Assembly: GCA_963702175.1 (NCBI GenBank)
Contig: OY969721.1
Span: 2,294,001 to 2,358,000 of the forward strand
Reading direction: 5' to 3'
Source: VRUE01 sp963702175
GTDB taxonomy: Bacteria; Actinomycetota; Thermoleophilia; Solirubrobacterales; 70-9
DNA length: 64,000 bases
Made by a program: the position numbers and the translations under genes. The notes beneath the pieces were generated by a model. It saw only the letters and a list, made by a program, of their open reading frames with translations, did no database searches and was not told the DNA's origin. Positions within the stretch are counted from its first letter, which is position 1. Every line of letters starts with the position of its first letter. Positions 41,766 through 50,124 of the stretch are shown here, one piece after another.

Positions 41766-43920
41766 GTTCGCTCTGCGGCGGGACTCGCAGGCGGTCCGCC
41801 AGGCCGGAATGGCGGGCGCCGCCATCGTCGCGGCGCACGGCAATCTCGAGCGCCCCCCGGTCGCCGACGAGGACGCAGTTGCTGCGCGCGCGGGTGATCG
41901 CCGTATAGAGCAGGGGGCGGGTCAGCATGCGGGCGTGGGAGCGGTGGCAGACCGCAACCACGACCGGCACCTCGCACCCCTGCGCCTTGTGGACCGAGAT
42001 CGCGTAGGCGAGGCGCAGCGTCGCCGTCTCGCCGTAGGGGATCGTCAGCCTGCCCCCGTCGTCGGTGTCGACGACGATCGTTTCCTCTTCGGGGTCGTCG
42101 GAGCGCAGGAAGACGATCGATCCGTTCATCAGGCCCAGCTCGTGCGAGTTGCGGGTCTGGATCAGGCGATCGCCGATCCGGAAGCGGTCGTTCAGCGCCG
42201 GCTTGCCGTCCGGGTTGAGCTGTCCCTGGAGGCGCTCGTTGAGGGCGTCGATCCCGACCGCGCCCCGGTACATCGGCGCCAGCACCTGCACGTCGCGGAT
42301 CGGGTCGACCCCGAAGCTCTGCGGCGCCCGCTCGGCGACGATCTCGACCACGGTGTCGAGCGCCCGCTCCGGGGCCGGGCGGTCGATGAAGAAAAAGTCG
42401 CGCTCCTGGTCCTCCTCCGGCTCCAGGTGGGGCGGGCGGCCCCTGTTCACCTCGTGTGCGGCGGTGGTGATCATCGAGCGGGCCGCCTGGCGGAAGATCA
42501 GGCTGAGCCTGACCACCGGGACGATCCCGGCCTCGATCAGGTCGTCGAACGGCCGGCCGGCGCCGATCGGCGGTAGCTGGTCGGCATCGCCGACGAAGAC
42601 GACGTGGGTCGACTCGGCCAGGCCGTCGAGCAGGATCTCCATCGTGCGCAGGTTCAGCATCGAGGACTCGTCGACCACAACGAGATCCGCGGGGAGGGGA
42701 TGCCCGGGCCTGAAGGTGGGCTCGCGGCCTGGCATCCACTCGAGCATGCGGTGGATCGTCTGTGCCTCGTGCCCGGTCGCTTCCTCGAGGCGGCGCGCAG
42801 CGCGACCGGTCGGTGCGCAGAGGGCGATCCTCGCGTCGGCGACGTCGGCCTCGGCGACGATCGCCCGCGTGCAGACGGTCTTGCCGACGCCCGGCCCTCC
42901 GGTCAGCACCGAGATGCGCGAGGCGAAGGCGCCCGCGACCGCCGCCCACTGCTCCTCGGTGAGGCCGTGGGCGTGCTCTCCGTCCGCCGGCGGGGACTCG
43001 CCGGGATCGTGGTCGAGATGGGGGGGAGCCGCGGCGCGGGCGGCAAGCGTCGCGGCGACCGCCAACTCGGAGGCGTGGGTGCGCTCGCGATAGGCGCGGC
43101 CTTCGTCGAGCATCAGGCCCGGCGCGCCGACCAGCACGTCGGGATCGGCTGCCAGGCCGATCAGCTTCGAGGTGCGGCGGGTGAGCTCGTCGACCGGCAG
43201 GAAGGCGTGGCCTTCCTGCTCCGCCTCGGCGATCGCGAAGACCGCCGCCGCCTCGGCCCGCCGCGGTGACTCCGGCGGCACGTCTCCCGCCAGGGCGATC
43301 CGGTCGGCCCGGGCGAAGCCGACACCCTCGACCTCGGTGAGACGGTAGGGGTCCTCGTGCAGCACCGTTATCGAGCGCTCCTCGAAGCGACGGTGGATCG
43401 GCGCCGCCAGGTGAGCCAGCCCGTGGGGGGCGAGCTGGACGTGGAGGTCGCGAATCGCCCGCGAGGCGTGCCACGACTCGGCCGCCGCAGCCGCCTGGCC
43501 GGGGCTGACGCCGCGCAACGAGCCGAAAACACCAACGGGATCGGCGGCGATCGCCCCGAGCACGCCCTCGCCGTGCTCGTCGACGAGTCGCTCGGCGCGG
43601 CTTGGGCCGATATGGCGTAGCGAGGTCAGGTAGGCGACGCGGCCCTCGCGATCGGCGGGATCGAGCGGCAGCGCTCCCCGCGCCTTGAGCTGCCGGCCGT
43701 ACTTCGTGTGCGTCTGCCAGTCGCCGCTCACTTCGGCCCTGTCGCCGGCGCTCAGGTGGGCGACCGGGCCGACCAGGGCGAACTGCTCGCCTGACTCCAC
43801 CTCCTCCACCTCAAGCACCGCGTAACCGTCATCCTCGGCGCTGAAGATCACGCCCAGCACCTCGACCGTGCCGGTGAAGGCGGCCGCGTCGGCATCGAAG
43901 AGGGTCGCTGAGCCGTTCAT
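41749..43920 (-). CDS. recD2: ATP-dependent 5'-3' DNA helicase RecD2
   Basis: A 723-residue SF1B helicase acting without RecBC. The N-terminal OB-like and helix-hairpin-helix region (SLRHIGPSRAERLVDEHGEGV) is the RecD2-specific extension. The motor has Walker A GGPGVGKT (341-348), DESS at ~417, motif III GDADQLPPIG at ~443, and the C-terminal UvrD-like motif AYAISVHKAQG and LLYTAITRAR. Role: genome maintenance, mismatch or double-strand-break processing. It runs against the secreted protease gene and shares 17 bp at the stops. Confidence 0.95.
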   Translation of the reverse strand: MNGSATLFDADAAAFTGTVEVLGVIFSAEDDGYAVLEVEEVESGEQFALVGPVAHLSAGDRAEVSGDWQTHTKYGRQLKARGALPLDPADREGRVAYLTSLRHIGPSRAERLVDEHGEGVLGAIAADPVGVFGSLRGVSPGQAAAAAESWHASRAIRDLHVQLAPHGLAHLAAPIHRRFEERSITVLHEDPYRLTEVEGVGFARADRIALAGDVPPESPRRAEAAAVFAIAEAEQEGHAFLPVDELTRRTSKLIGLAADPDVLVGAPGLMLDEGRAYRERTHASELAVAATLAARAAAPPHLDHDPGESPPADGEHAHGLTEEQWAAVAGAFASRISVLTGGPGVGKTVCTRAIVAEADVADARIALCAPTGRAARRLEEATGHEAQTIHRMLEWMPGREPTFRPGHPLPADLVVVDESSMLNLRTMEILLDGLAESTHVVFVGDADQLPPIGAGRPFDDLIEAGIVPVVRLSLIFRQAARSMITTAAHEVNRGRPPHLEPEEDQERDFFFIDRPAPERALDTVVEIVAERAPQSFGVDPIRDVQVLAPMYRGAVGIDALNERLQGQLNPDGKPALNDRFRIGDRLIQTRNSHELGLMNGSIVFLRSDDPEEETIVVDTDDGGRLTIPYGETATLRLAYAISVHKAQGCEVPVVVAVCHRSHARMLTRPLLYTAITRARSNCVLVGDRGALEIAVRRDDGGARHSGLADRLRVPPQSELSRSA

Positions 43921-43996
43921 CGCTCAAAGCTAGCCGCCGTCGCGGCGCTCACCGTCGCTTTGTCGCACTTTCCGGGTCATAGGATGCGAGTCTCCG

Positions 43997-44488
43997 ATGC
44001 CTGACCGAGCTGACTGGCCCCCGTACGTCGACGAGCACTCGATCGAGGTGGAAGCGGGCGCAGACGCCACCTGGGAGGCGGTGCTCCGCATCGCCGAGCG
44101 CTCGACAGGTTCGGCGAGAGGATCTCGGGCTGCGCGGCTGCTCGGTTGTGCGGACGTCGAGGTCTCGGGCCCGCGGCCGCTTGTCGTCGGTTCTGCATTC
44201 CCGGGCTTCCACGTCGAGACCGCGGAGCGCCCGCGAGAGCTGGCGCTGGCCGGCAGCCACCGCTTCTCCGATTACCTGCTCATCTTCCACATCGACGATC
44301 TCGGTGACGGCCGCAGTCGCCTCCGCGCCGAGACCCGTGCGGAGTTCCCGGGCCAAAAGGGGCGTGTCTACCGGGCGCTGGTGATCGGCACGCGAGGTCA
44401 CGTGCTGGCCGTGCGCCGTCTGCTCGGCACCGCCAAGCGGCGTGCCGAGGCGATCGGGCGCGCTCCCGGCTACTCAGCGGTGCCTTGA
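43997..44488 (+). CDS. SRPBCC-like hypothetical protein
   Basis: 163 residues with the pattern of a START/SRPBCC fold: HSIEVEAGADATWEAVLRIAER at the first strand and helix, middle beta-strands (RFSDYLLIFHIDDLGDGRSRL), and a long C-terminal helix (GHVLAVRRLLGTAKRRAEA). Such proteins hold hydrophobic ligands in a cavity. It is divergent from recD2 by 76 bp and its stop overlaps the TTG of the next small gene by 4 bp. Confidence 0.75.
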   Translation: MPDRADWPPYVDEHSIEVEAGADATWEAVLRIAERSTGSARGSRAARLLGCADVEVSGPRPLVVGSAFPGFHVETAERPRELALAGSHRFSDYLLIFHIDDLGDGRSRLRAETRAEFPGQKGRVYRALVIGTRGHVLAVRRLLGTAKRRAEAIGRAPGYSAVP

Positions 44489-44673
44489 CCGTTCCCGCCA
44501 GCGGCCTCTGTGATTCCTGTCGGCACCAGCAGCTCGTGCCGAACACGCGCGGCTCGGTTTTCTCGCTCTGCTTGCGTTCGCGGACCGACCCTGGCTATCC
44601 CCGCTATCCGCGGGTCCCGGTCCTCAGCTGCCTGGGGCATGAGCCTCGGCCGGCTTCCTCGCCGCCCCGATAG
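44485..44673 (+). CDS. Small zinc-ribbon-like conserved protein
   Basis: 62 residues from TTG 44485, coupled by TTGA overlap to the preceding stop. LCDSCRHQQLVPNTRGSVFS followed by LCLRSRTDPGYPRYPRVP and LSCLGHE matches a short actinobacterial family (a Cys-x2-Cys knuckle, a single Cys, then YPRxPVLxCxG) that I recall as hypothetical protein. Four Cys could bind one zinc. Its last 50 bp overlap the end of the converging bactofilin-like gene. It is easy to miss because of its size and start codon. Confidence 0.7.
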   Translation: MTVPASGLCDSCRHQQLVPNTRGSVFSLCLRSRTDPGYPRYPRVPVLSCLGHEPRPASSPPR

Positions 44674-45514
44674 CACCGCCGATCAGCCCCAGCCCGACCA
44701 CCACCGCGGCGAGCCAGACGAGCACGCCAAGGATCGGCACGAGGGCGAGGGCACGCAGGATCGCAAGCCCGGCGAGGAAGGCGAGGATCTGCCCGCGCGG
44801 CGGCTTGACGATCGCCCGGCCGAGCGTCCAGGCGGAGGTCACGTAGGCGATCGCCGCCAGCGGCAGCAACGCCAGGCCGATGCTGATCCCCAGTGGCAGG
44901 CCGACGAGGGTGATCGCGGCAAGGAGGGCGGCGAGCGGCAGGACGATGAGGATCGCGATCCCGATTGCGATCGTCGTGCCGATCCGCTCGCGTGCCTGCG
45001 CGAAGACGGCATCGGCGGCGCGAGGGGAGATCAGCAGGAGGAGGATGCCGAGCACCGCCGCCGAGATGCTCATTGCCAGCCAGAAGACGAAGGCGCCGAT
45101 GAAGGGAAAGAGACCGATCGAGTCGGCCCAGTCCTCCTTTTCGACCGAGCCGCCTACGGTCGCCGCCGGCGCCACCTGGGGCCGCTCGTCGCCATAGACC
45201 AGGTCGCCGCCGACGCTGGCGGTCGGCAGCAGCCGCGCCTGCCCGCCGATCGTCACCAGGTTGCCGTCGACGCGGCCGGAGACGAGCGCGTCGCCGGCCG
45301 CGAGCACGACGTCGCCGTCGACCCTGCCGGCGATGCGGGCGTCGCCGTTAATGATGAAGACGCCCTCGACCGTCTCGCCGCGCTCGACCGTGACGTCGCC
45401 GTTGATGACAACCGTCGCCTCCTCGGTGTCGCCTCCGGACTGAGCAGCGGCCCCAGGGGCCGCTGCGACGAGCAACGCCAGCGACGCTACGAGGAGGACC
45501 AGAGCGCGACGCAT
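44624..45514 (-). CDS. Bactofilin-like polymer-forming domain with membrane helices
   Basis: 296 residues: a signal peptide ending GAAAQ, a short right-handed beta-helix made of G-D-V type repeats (VVINGDVTVERGETVEGVF, INGDARIAGRVDGDVVLAAGD, LVSGRVDGNLVTIGGQA), then about four to six membrane segments in the C-terminal half. The beta-helix is like bactofilins/polymer-forming cytoskeletal proteins but is predicted to lie outside the cell, with the rest embedded. Likely role: envelope scaffold (inference). Confidence 0.8.
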   Translation of the reverse strand: MRRALVLLVASLALLVAAAPGAAAQSGGDTEEATVVINGDVTVERGETVEGVFIINGDARIAGRVDGDVVLAAGDALVSGRVDGNLVTIGGQARLLPTASVGGDLVYGDERPQVAPAATVGGSVEKEDWADSIGLFPFIGAFVFWLAMSISAAVLGILLLLISPRAADAVFAQARERIGTTIAIGIAILIVLPLAALLAAITLVGLPLGISIGLALLPLAAIAYVTSAWTLGRAIVKPPRGQILAFLAGLAILRALALVPILGVLVWLAAVVVGLGLIGGAIGAARKPAEAHAPGS

Positions 45515-45523
45515 CTGGTCAGC

Positions 45524-45916
45524 CTAGCTTGCCATCGGATCCGGTTCGCCCAGCTTCGAGTTGTCGGGCGCCACATATTCCCCGCCGGGAACGCCTCCCA
45601 GGGCGAGGAGTCGGATGCCATCCGGTCCCGGCCAGACCTTGCGCATGGTGCCGGAGGCGACGCGGGCAATGTGGTCGGGGTCGAGCGGGAAGCGCTCGCC
45701 GGCGATCTCGATCTCGCCGCCCCCGCGCAGCGCCACGAAGACCTCCTCCTGGCCGTCTCCTTCGTGGTCGTGCTCGGGGTAGTTCTCGAAGTTGGGGGGC
45801 AGGTCGATGACCGACATGCCGAACGACTCGACGCCGAGCTCGGCGCGGGCGCGCTTGAAGGCGCCTAGGTAGACGGCCTCCATCTCGTCGATCTTCTTCA
45901 CGGTGTGGGTGCTCAT
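45524..45916 (-). CDS. Cupin-domain protein
   Basis: A 130-residue single-cupin beta-barrel. The metal-type motif is partly kept: EHDHEGDGQEEVFVALRGGG (two His and a Glu) and a weaker second motif around DPDHIARVASGTMRKVW. It could be an isomerase, a small dioxygenase or a binding protein; the reaction is unknown. It is divergent from the TetR gene, with a 16-bp palindrome in the 85-bp gap, so it is a likely target of that regulator. Confidence 0.85.
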   Translation of the reverse strand: MSTHTVKKIDEMEAVYLGAFKRARAELGVESFGMSVIDLPPNFENYPEHDHEGDGQEEVFVALRGGGEIEIAGERFPLDPDHIARVASGTMRKVWPGPDGIRLLALGGVPGGEYVAPDNSKLGEPDPMAS

Positions 45917-45965
45917 GCTGTCCTCCTCGAATCGATTCCTGGTCGGTGCGCGATCCTAGCCGATT

Positions 45966-45981
45966 GCACGAACGTTCGTGC
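45966..45981. promoter_or_regulatory. 16-bp palindromic operator between cupin and tetR genes
   Basis: GCACGAACGTTCGTGC is a perfect palindrome, 20 bp before the TetR start and 49 bp before the cupin start on the other strand. Such placement is typical for an autoregulatory TetR operator controlling both directions. Confidence 0.75.
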
Positions 45982-46001
45982 TTTTAAGTAATCTGCTCGT
46001 G

Positions 46002-46601
46002 ATGAGGACCGCGACCGAAGAGCCCAAGCTGGGCGGTGCCCTCTCCGCTAAGGGCGCCGAGACCCGCGCTGCGATCCTCGACCGTGCCGTCGATCTTGCC
46101 TCAGCAGAGGGGCTGGAGGGCCTGACGATCGGGCGCCTTGCCGGCGAGCTGGGGATGAGCAAGAGCGGCCTCTTCGCCCATTTCGGCTCCAAGCAGGATC
46201 TTCAGCTGGCAACGGTGGAGGCCGCCGCGAACCGCTTTCGAGCCGCTGTGATCGAGCCGGCGCTCGAGGCACCGGAAGGGGCTCCGCGCCTGCGGGCAAT
46301 GGCCGACGCCTACCTCGCCCATCTCGACTCCGGTGTCTACTCCGGTGGCTGTTTCTGGGCGGCGACTGCCGCGGAGTACGACGACCGCCCGGGGCCTGTC
46401 CGCGATGCGATCGCCGGCGCGATAGACGCTTGGCTCGCCGAGCTCGGACGGCAGGCACGGGGCGCTGGCTTGGCGGAGCCCGATCGGGTCGCCTTCGAGC
46501 TGTACGCGGTGGCGATGGCGGCCAACTCGCGCTTCCGCCTCTCCGGCCATCGGGAGGTCTTCGGCTACGCGCGTGAGGCGACCGATCGGCTCCTGGCGTG
46601 A
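46002..46601 (+). CDS. TetR-family transcriptional regulator
   Basis: 199 residues from ATG 46002 (the frame is open to 45978, which would run through the palindrome). The N-terminal helix-turn-helix is ETRAAILDRAVDLASAEGLEG-type followed by TIGRLAGELGMSKSGLFAHF and GSKQDLQLATVEAA. The C-terminal domain (SGVYSGGCFWAATAAEYDD) resembles the YcdC/TetR_C_33 style. It starts an operon in which each gene overlaps or nearly touches the next up to 49310, and it probably represses that operon and the divergent cupin gene. Confidence 0.92.
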   Translation: MRTATEEPKLGGALSAKGAETRAAILDRAVDLASAEGLEGLTIGRLAGELGMSKSGLFAHFGSKQDLQLATVEAAANRFRAAVIEPALEAPEGAPRLRAMADAYLAHLDSGVYSGGCFWAATAAEYDDRPGPVRDAIAGAIDAWLAELGRQARGAGLAEPDRVAFELYAVAMAANSRFRLSGHREVFGYAREATDRLLA

Positions 46602-47065
46602 GTGCCGGCGTGAGCTCGCCCGGTCCCAGTGCCGCCCGCATCGAGATGGCGGCGGACTTCGCCCGCCGGTTTGCCGAGTACTGGCGGGCGCCGACGCCGG
46701 CCGGCCTCAGCACGGTGCTGGCGGAGCGAGTGCGTCTGGTCGCGCCGATGACGCCGACCACGACGACTCTGGCGGAGGGCAGGCGAGCCTTCGCCTCTCT
46801 GCTGGAGCAGATTCCCGACCTGACCGGAGAGGTGCACCGCTGGGGGGCGACCGCCGACGGGGTCCTGATCGAGTTCACCCTCGCCGGCACGGCGGGCGGC
46901 GCCCCGATCTCCTGGCACGCCGTCGATCGCATCGCCTTGGGCGAGAACGGCCTCGCGACGGAGCGGATCTCCTACTTCGACTCGCTGCCGTTGGTGTTGA
47001 CGGCGGCCCGCCGCCCGCGAGCCTGGCCTGCCTTTCTGCGCAGTCGCCTGGGCAGGTCTCGGTAG
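46598..47065 (+). CDS. SnoaL/NTF2-like protein
   Basis: 155 residues, GTG start overlapping the TetR stop by 4 bp. An NTF2-like alpha+beta barrel is indicated by FARRFAEYWRAPTPAGLSTVL and later VHRWGATADGVLIEFTLAG and SWHAVDRIALGENGLATER. Members act as isomerases, hydrolases or binding proteins for small molecules. It is probably part of the same small-molecule pathway as the following two flavoenzymes. Confidence 0.82.
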   Translation: MSAGVSSPGPSAARIEMAADFARRFAEYWRAPTPAGLSTVLAERVRLVAPMTPTTTTLAEGRRAFASLLEQIPDLTGEVHRWGATADGVLIEFTLAGTAGGAPISWHAVDRIALGENGLATERISYFDSLPLVLTAARRPRAWPAFLRSRLGRSR

Positions 47066-47068
47066 CGA

Positions 47069-47926
47069 ATGGACGTCGGAATCGGATTGCCCAATGCCGT
47101 AACGGGCACCACTGGCGAGCAACTGGTCGAGTGGGCGCGCCGCGCGGAGGCGCGGGGCTTCGCCACTCTCGGCACGATCGATCGTGTCGTCTTCTCGAAC
47201 TACGAGCCGCTGACGGCGCTCGCCGCCGCCGCCGCGGTCACCGAGAGGATCGGCCTCACCACGGCGGTCCTGCTCGCCCCACCGCGCGAGAACGCTGCTG
47301 CGCTCGCCAAGCAGGCGCTGAGCGTGCATGCCCTCTCCGGCGGCCGCCTCACTCTTGGTGTCGGCCTCGGCGCGCGCGATGACGACTACGAGCTGAGCGA
47401 CGTAGACATGCGCGGTCGCGGTCGCCGTCTCGACCAGATGCTGGAGAAGATGGAGGAGGTCTGGTCCGGCGAGGAGGTCGGACCGACGACAGCGGGCGCG
47501 CCCCGCCTCGTGGTCGGCGGGCACGCCGACGCCTCCTTCGCTCGCGCCGCCCGCTTCGGCGAGGGCTGGATCGCCGGCGGCGCTCCGCCGAGCGAGTACC
47601 CCGGCTTGCTCGAGAAGCTGAGGGCCGCCTGGGCCGAGGCCGGCCGCGAGGGCGAGCCGCGCACGATGGGCCTCGCCTACTTCTCGCTGGGGGAGCGGGC
47701 CGCAGAGGACGCCAGGGCTTACGCCCACGACTACTACAACTGGCTCGGTCCGGATGCCGCCGACTACCTCGCCTCCGCCACCGCCCAGGACGGTGAGGCC
47801 GTGCGGAAGTACCTCTCCGACTTCGAGGAGGCCGGCTGCGAAGAGCTGATCCTCTTCCCCTCCTCAAGCGACCCCGACCAGGTCGACCTGCTCGCCGACG
47901 CGGTGGGAGAGTGGAGAGATGGATGA
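47069..47926 (+). CDS. LLM-class flavin-dependent oxidoreductase
   Basis: 285 residues of luciferase-like TIM barrel using FMN or F420. Typical blocks: MDVGIGLPN, WARRAEARGFATLGTIDR, RIGLTTAVLLAPPRENAAAL, LSGGRLTLGVGLGARDDDYE and PRLVVGGHADASFARAARFG. F420 use is common in this actinobacterial branch, but it is not decidable here. It starts 3 bp after the NTF2-like gene and overlaps the amine oxidase by 8 bp. Confidence 0.9.
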   Translation: MDVGIGLPNAVTGTTGEQLVEWARRAEARGFATLGTIDRVVFSNYEPLTALAAAAAVTERIGLTTAVLLAPPRENAAALAKQALSVHALSGGRLTLGVGLGARDDDYELSDVDMRGRGRRLDQMLEKMEEVWSGEEVGPTTAGAPRLVVGGHADASFARAARFGEGWIAGGAPPSEYPGLLEKLRAAWAEAGREGEPRTMGLAYFSLGERAAEDARAYAHDYYNWLGPDAADYLASATAQDGEAVRKYLSDFEEAGCEELILFPSSSDPDQVDLLADAVGEWRDG

Positions 47927-49310
47927 GGGGTCGAGCGGAGGTGCTGCTACCCAGCTGAGCGCCGACGTCGTCGTGGTCGGCGCCGGGTTGTCGGGGTTGG
48001 CTGCGGCGCGAGCGATTGCGGATTCAGGGCGTGAGGTGGTGGTGCTCGAGGCGCGCGAGCGGGTCGGCGGGCGGCTGCTCAACGCGACGCTCGGCGACCG
48101 TGTGACGGTCGACGTCGGCGGCCAGTGGGTCGGCGACGACCACGAGCGGGTACGGCGGCTCGCCACGGACCTCGGCGTCGAGATCTTTCCCCAGTACGGC
48201 GCCGGCAGGAACCTGCTCGACGTCGGCGGCGTGCGACGGCGCTACCGGGGGACGATCCCGCGCCTCGGCCCGCGCGCCCTCTGGGACATCTTCCTCGCTC
48301 GCCGACGCTTCGACCGGTTGGCGAAGACAGTCGGGGCTGAATCGCCGTGGGCTGCCGAGCAGGTGGACGAGCTCGACCGGCAGACGCTTGCCGGCTGGAT
48401 CGAGGAGAACGTGAGGACGGAGATCGCCCGCGAGCTGCTCGGGCTCGCCGGTCGCACGATCTGGGGTACCGGCCCCGAGGAGCTCTCGATGCTCCACGTC
48501 CTCTTCTACGTCAGCTCCGCCGGCGGCTTCGACAAGCTGATCGAAACCGAGGGCGGGGCCCAGCAGGACCGGCTCGACGGTGGAGCCCAGCTGCTGGCGC
48601 TCGGCCTCGCCGAGTCGCTCGACAACCGGATCCGCCTCGGCGCCCCGGTGCGTCGCATCGAGCATGGCGACGGCGCTGTGCGGATTTGCGCCGACGGCCT
48701 CGAGGTGGAAGCCGGCAGCGCGATCGTCGCCCTGCCGGCGGCACTGGCCGCGAGGATCGACTTCGACCCGTTGTTGCCGGAGCGGCGCGGGGAGCTCGCT
48801 CGTCGTCTCCGCCCCGGTCGCCTGAACAAGTGCATGGCCCTCTACGAGGAGCCGTTCTGGCGCGCCGATGGCTTCAGCGGCGAGGCGGTGACCGACGCCG
48901 GCCCGGTGACCCTGACCTTCGACAGCTCGCCCCGCGACGGCTCGGCCGGTGTCCTGCTGGGGTTCGTCGGCGGTCCCGAGGCCGACGAGATGGTCGGGAT
49001 GGACGAGGCAGGTCGCCGCGCCGCCGTCCTGGCCTGCTTCGCCCGCCTCTACGGACCCCGTGCCGAGCGCCCGCTCGACTACGCCGAGCAGGAGTGGTCG
49101 GCTGAGGAGTGGTCCGGTGGCGGTCCGACTTCCAACTTCGGTCCCGGCGGCTGGACCGAGTGCGGTCCGGCGCTGCGGCAGCCGGTCGGCCGTATCCACT
49201 GGGCGGGAACCGAGACCGCCACAGTTTGGAGCGGTTACATGGAGGGCGCGCTGCAGGCCGGTGAGCGAGCGGCCGCGGAGGCCCTGGCCAGCCCAGCCTC
49301 CGTGGGTTAG
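47919..49310 (+). CDS. Flavin-dependent amine oxidase
   Basis: A 463-residue enzyme of the monoamine oxidase family. The FAD-binding Rossmann motif is VVVVGAGLSGLAAARAIADS, followed by LEARERVGGRL; the C-terminal FAD contact is GRIHWAGTETATVWSGYMEG. Where mitochondrial MAO has SGGCY with the covalently flavinylated Cys, this protein has WSGGGPTSNFGPGG, so the flavin is likely non-covalent. It oxidises an amine to the imine/aldehyde with H2O2 release. It is last in the TetR-led operon. Confidence 0.92.
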   Translation: MDEGSSGGAATQLSADVVVVGAGLSGLAAARAIADSGREVVVLEARERVGGRLLNATLGDRVTVDVGGQWVGDDHERVRRLATDLGVEIFPQYGAGRNLLDVGGVRRRYRGTIPRLGPRALWDIFLARRRFDRLAKTVGAESPWAAEQVDELDRQTLAGWIEENVRTEIARELLGLAGRTIWGTGPEELSMLHVLFYVSSAGGFDKLIETEGGAQQDRLDGGAQLLALGLAESLDNRIRLGAPVRRIEHGDGAVRICADGLEVEAGSAIVALPAALAARIDFDPLLPERRGELARRLRPGRLNKCMALYEEPFWRADGFSGEAVTDAGPVTLTFDSSPRDGSAGVLLGFVGGPEADEMVGMDEAGRRAAVLACFARLYGPRAERPLDYAEQEWSAEEWSGGGPTSNFGPGGWTECGPALRQPVGRIHWAGTETATVWSGYMEGALQAGERAAAEALASPASVG

Positions 49311-49348
49311 TGTCGTCGGGACGGCCGCCCCTAGAGAACGGAGCTTCG

Positions 49349-49852
49349 ATGGCCTACGAGATGCAGATCCGCGGCACGCAGGACGAGGTCAAGATCCGTA
49401 ATCCGTGGGCGGTGGCCCTGCTGCCGTTCGTCACCCTCGGCATCTACCACCTGGTCTGGTGGTACCGGATCAACCGCGAGCTGCGCGACTACGGGCAGGC
49501 CAAGGGCTACGACCTCGGCCAGAACCCGACCAACTCGGTGCTGGCGCTCTTCCCGGGCGGCCTGATCATCATTCCGGCGCTGGTCACCTACTGGCGGGGC
49601 ACCAAGCGGGTGCAGGGCGCATCCCGCCTCGGTGGCAACGAGGCGCTCAACGGCTGGATCGCGCTGATCCTCTACTTCCTGCTCGCGCCGGGCCTCTGGG
49701 CTTACATCCAGGTCTCGCTCAACGACCTCTGGCGCAAAGAGGCCGACGCGCTGCCGGGTCAGGAGCTGCCGGCGGCACAGGAGACGTTGCCGCCGCGCAT
49801 GCCGGAGGACCAGCCGGCGAGCCCGCCAGAGCAGCAGCCTCCCTCGCCCTAG
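49349..49852 (+). CDS. DUF4234-like membrane protein
   Basis: 167 residues from ATG 49349 (the frame is open to 49310). IRNPWAVALLPFVTLGIYHLVWWYRINREL is the DUF4234-type hallmark (short helix, then WWY). Two further hydrophobic segments (VLALFPGGLIIIPALVTYW and WIALILYFLLAPGLWAYIQ) give three helices, and the C-terminus is Pro/Glu-rich. Function unknown. It is the last host gene before the IS110 element. Confidence 0.8.
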   Translation: MAYEMQIRGTQDEVKIRNPWAVALLPFVTLGIYHLVWWYRINRELRDYGQAKGYDLGQNPTNSVLALFPGGLIIIPALVTYWRGTKRVQGASRLGGNEALNGWIALILYFLLAPGLWAYIQVSLNDLWRKEADALPGQELPAAQETLPPRMPEDQPASPPEQQPPSP

Positions 49853-49889
49853 GTCCGCGCCCTCACCCTAGACTCGGGCTCACTGTCAT

Positions 49890-50124
49890 CGTCGGCCCTA
49901 CGGTCGGCGGCTGGCGTCCGACCGGGCCGGTTGGTTCTCGGGACGGCGACGGGCTGACTCATAGGCTCGGTGTCGACCCGAAGGTCTGACCTCCATGCGT
50001 TGCGTCGCCCGCCGCCACCCGAGGATCCCCGGCTTGACTTGATAGGAGCGTGGCATCGCCCCAAGTGAGGTTCGTCAGCCGGAGGTCCGTCCGAAGGCAA
50101 CGACCAATCGAAGGGACAGGCCAG
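49890..50124 (+). ncRNA. Candidate bridge RNA / left-end non-coding region of the IS110 element
   Basis: IS110 recombinases are guided by a structured bridge RNA from the non-coding end (established for IS621/IS110). Here 272 bp without a gene precede the transposase. It contains a hairpin GGTCGG/CCGACC (49902-49923), a GGGCT/AGGCT pairing around 49953-49970, and a segment (50030-50049) that resembles the element's right end. Boundaries and folding are not established. Confidence 0.4.
50030..50049 (+). repeat. Partial copy of the IS110 right-end sequence, left side
   Basis: CGGCTTGAC-TTG-ATAGGAGC here matches CGGCTTGAC-ATAGGAGC at 51209-51225, and the similarity continues loosely (GTGG, ATCGC). 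This direct relation could be a donor-recognition guide or a remnant end of the element. Confidence 0.6.

Noticed and set aside
41735..43474. 579-residue minus-strand open frame overlapping recD2
   Set aside because: Arg/Pro/Gly-rich out-of-frame reading of recD2, which has all helicase motifs in its own frame.
49853..49989. Out-of-frame continuation of the 49405 reading frame past the DUF4234 gene
   Set aside because: It is a shadow of the DUF4234 gene extended into the IS left-end region, with no protein-like pattern.
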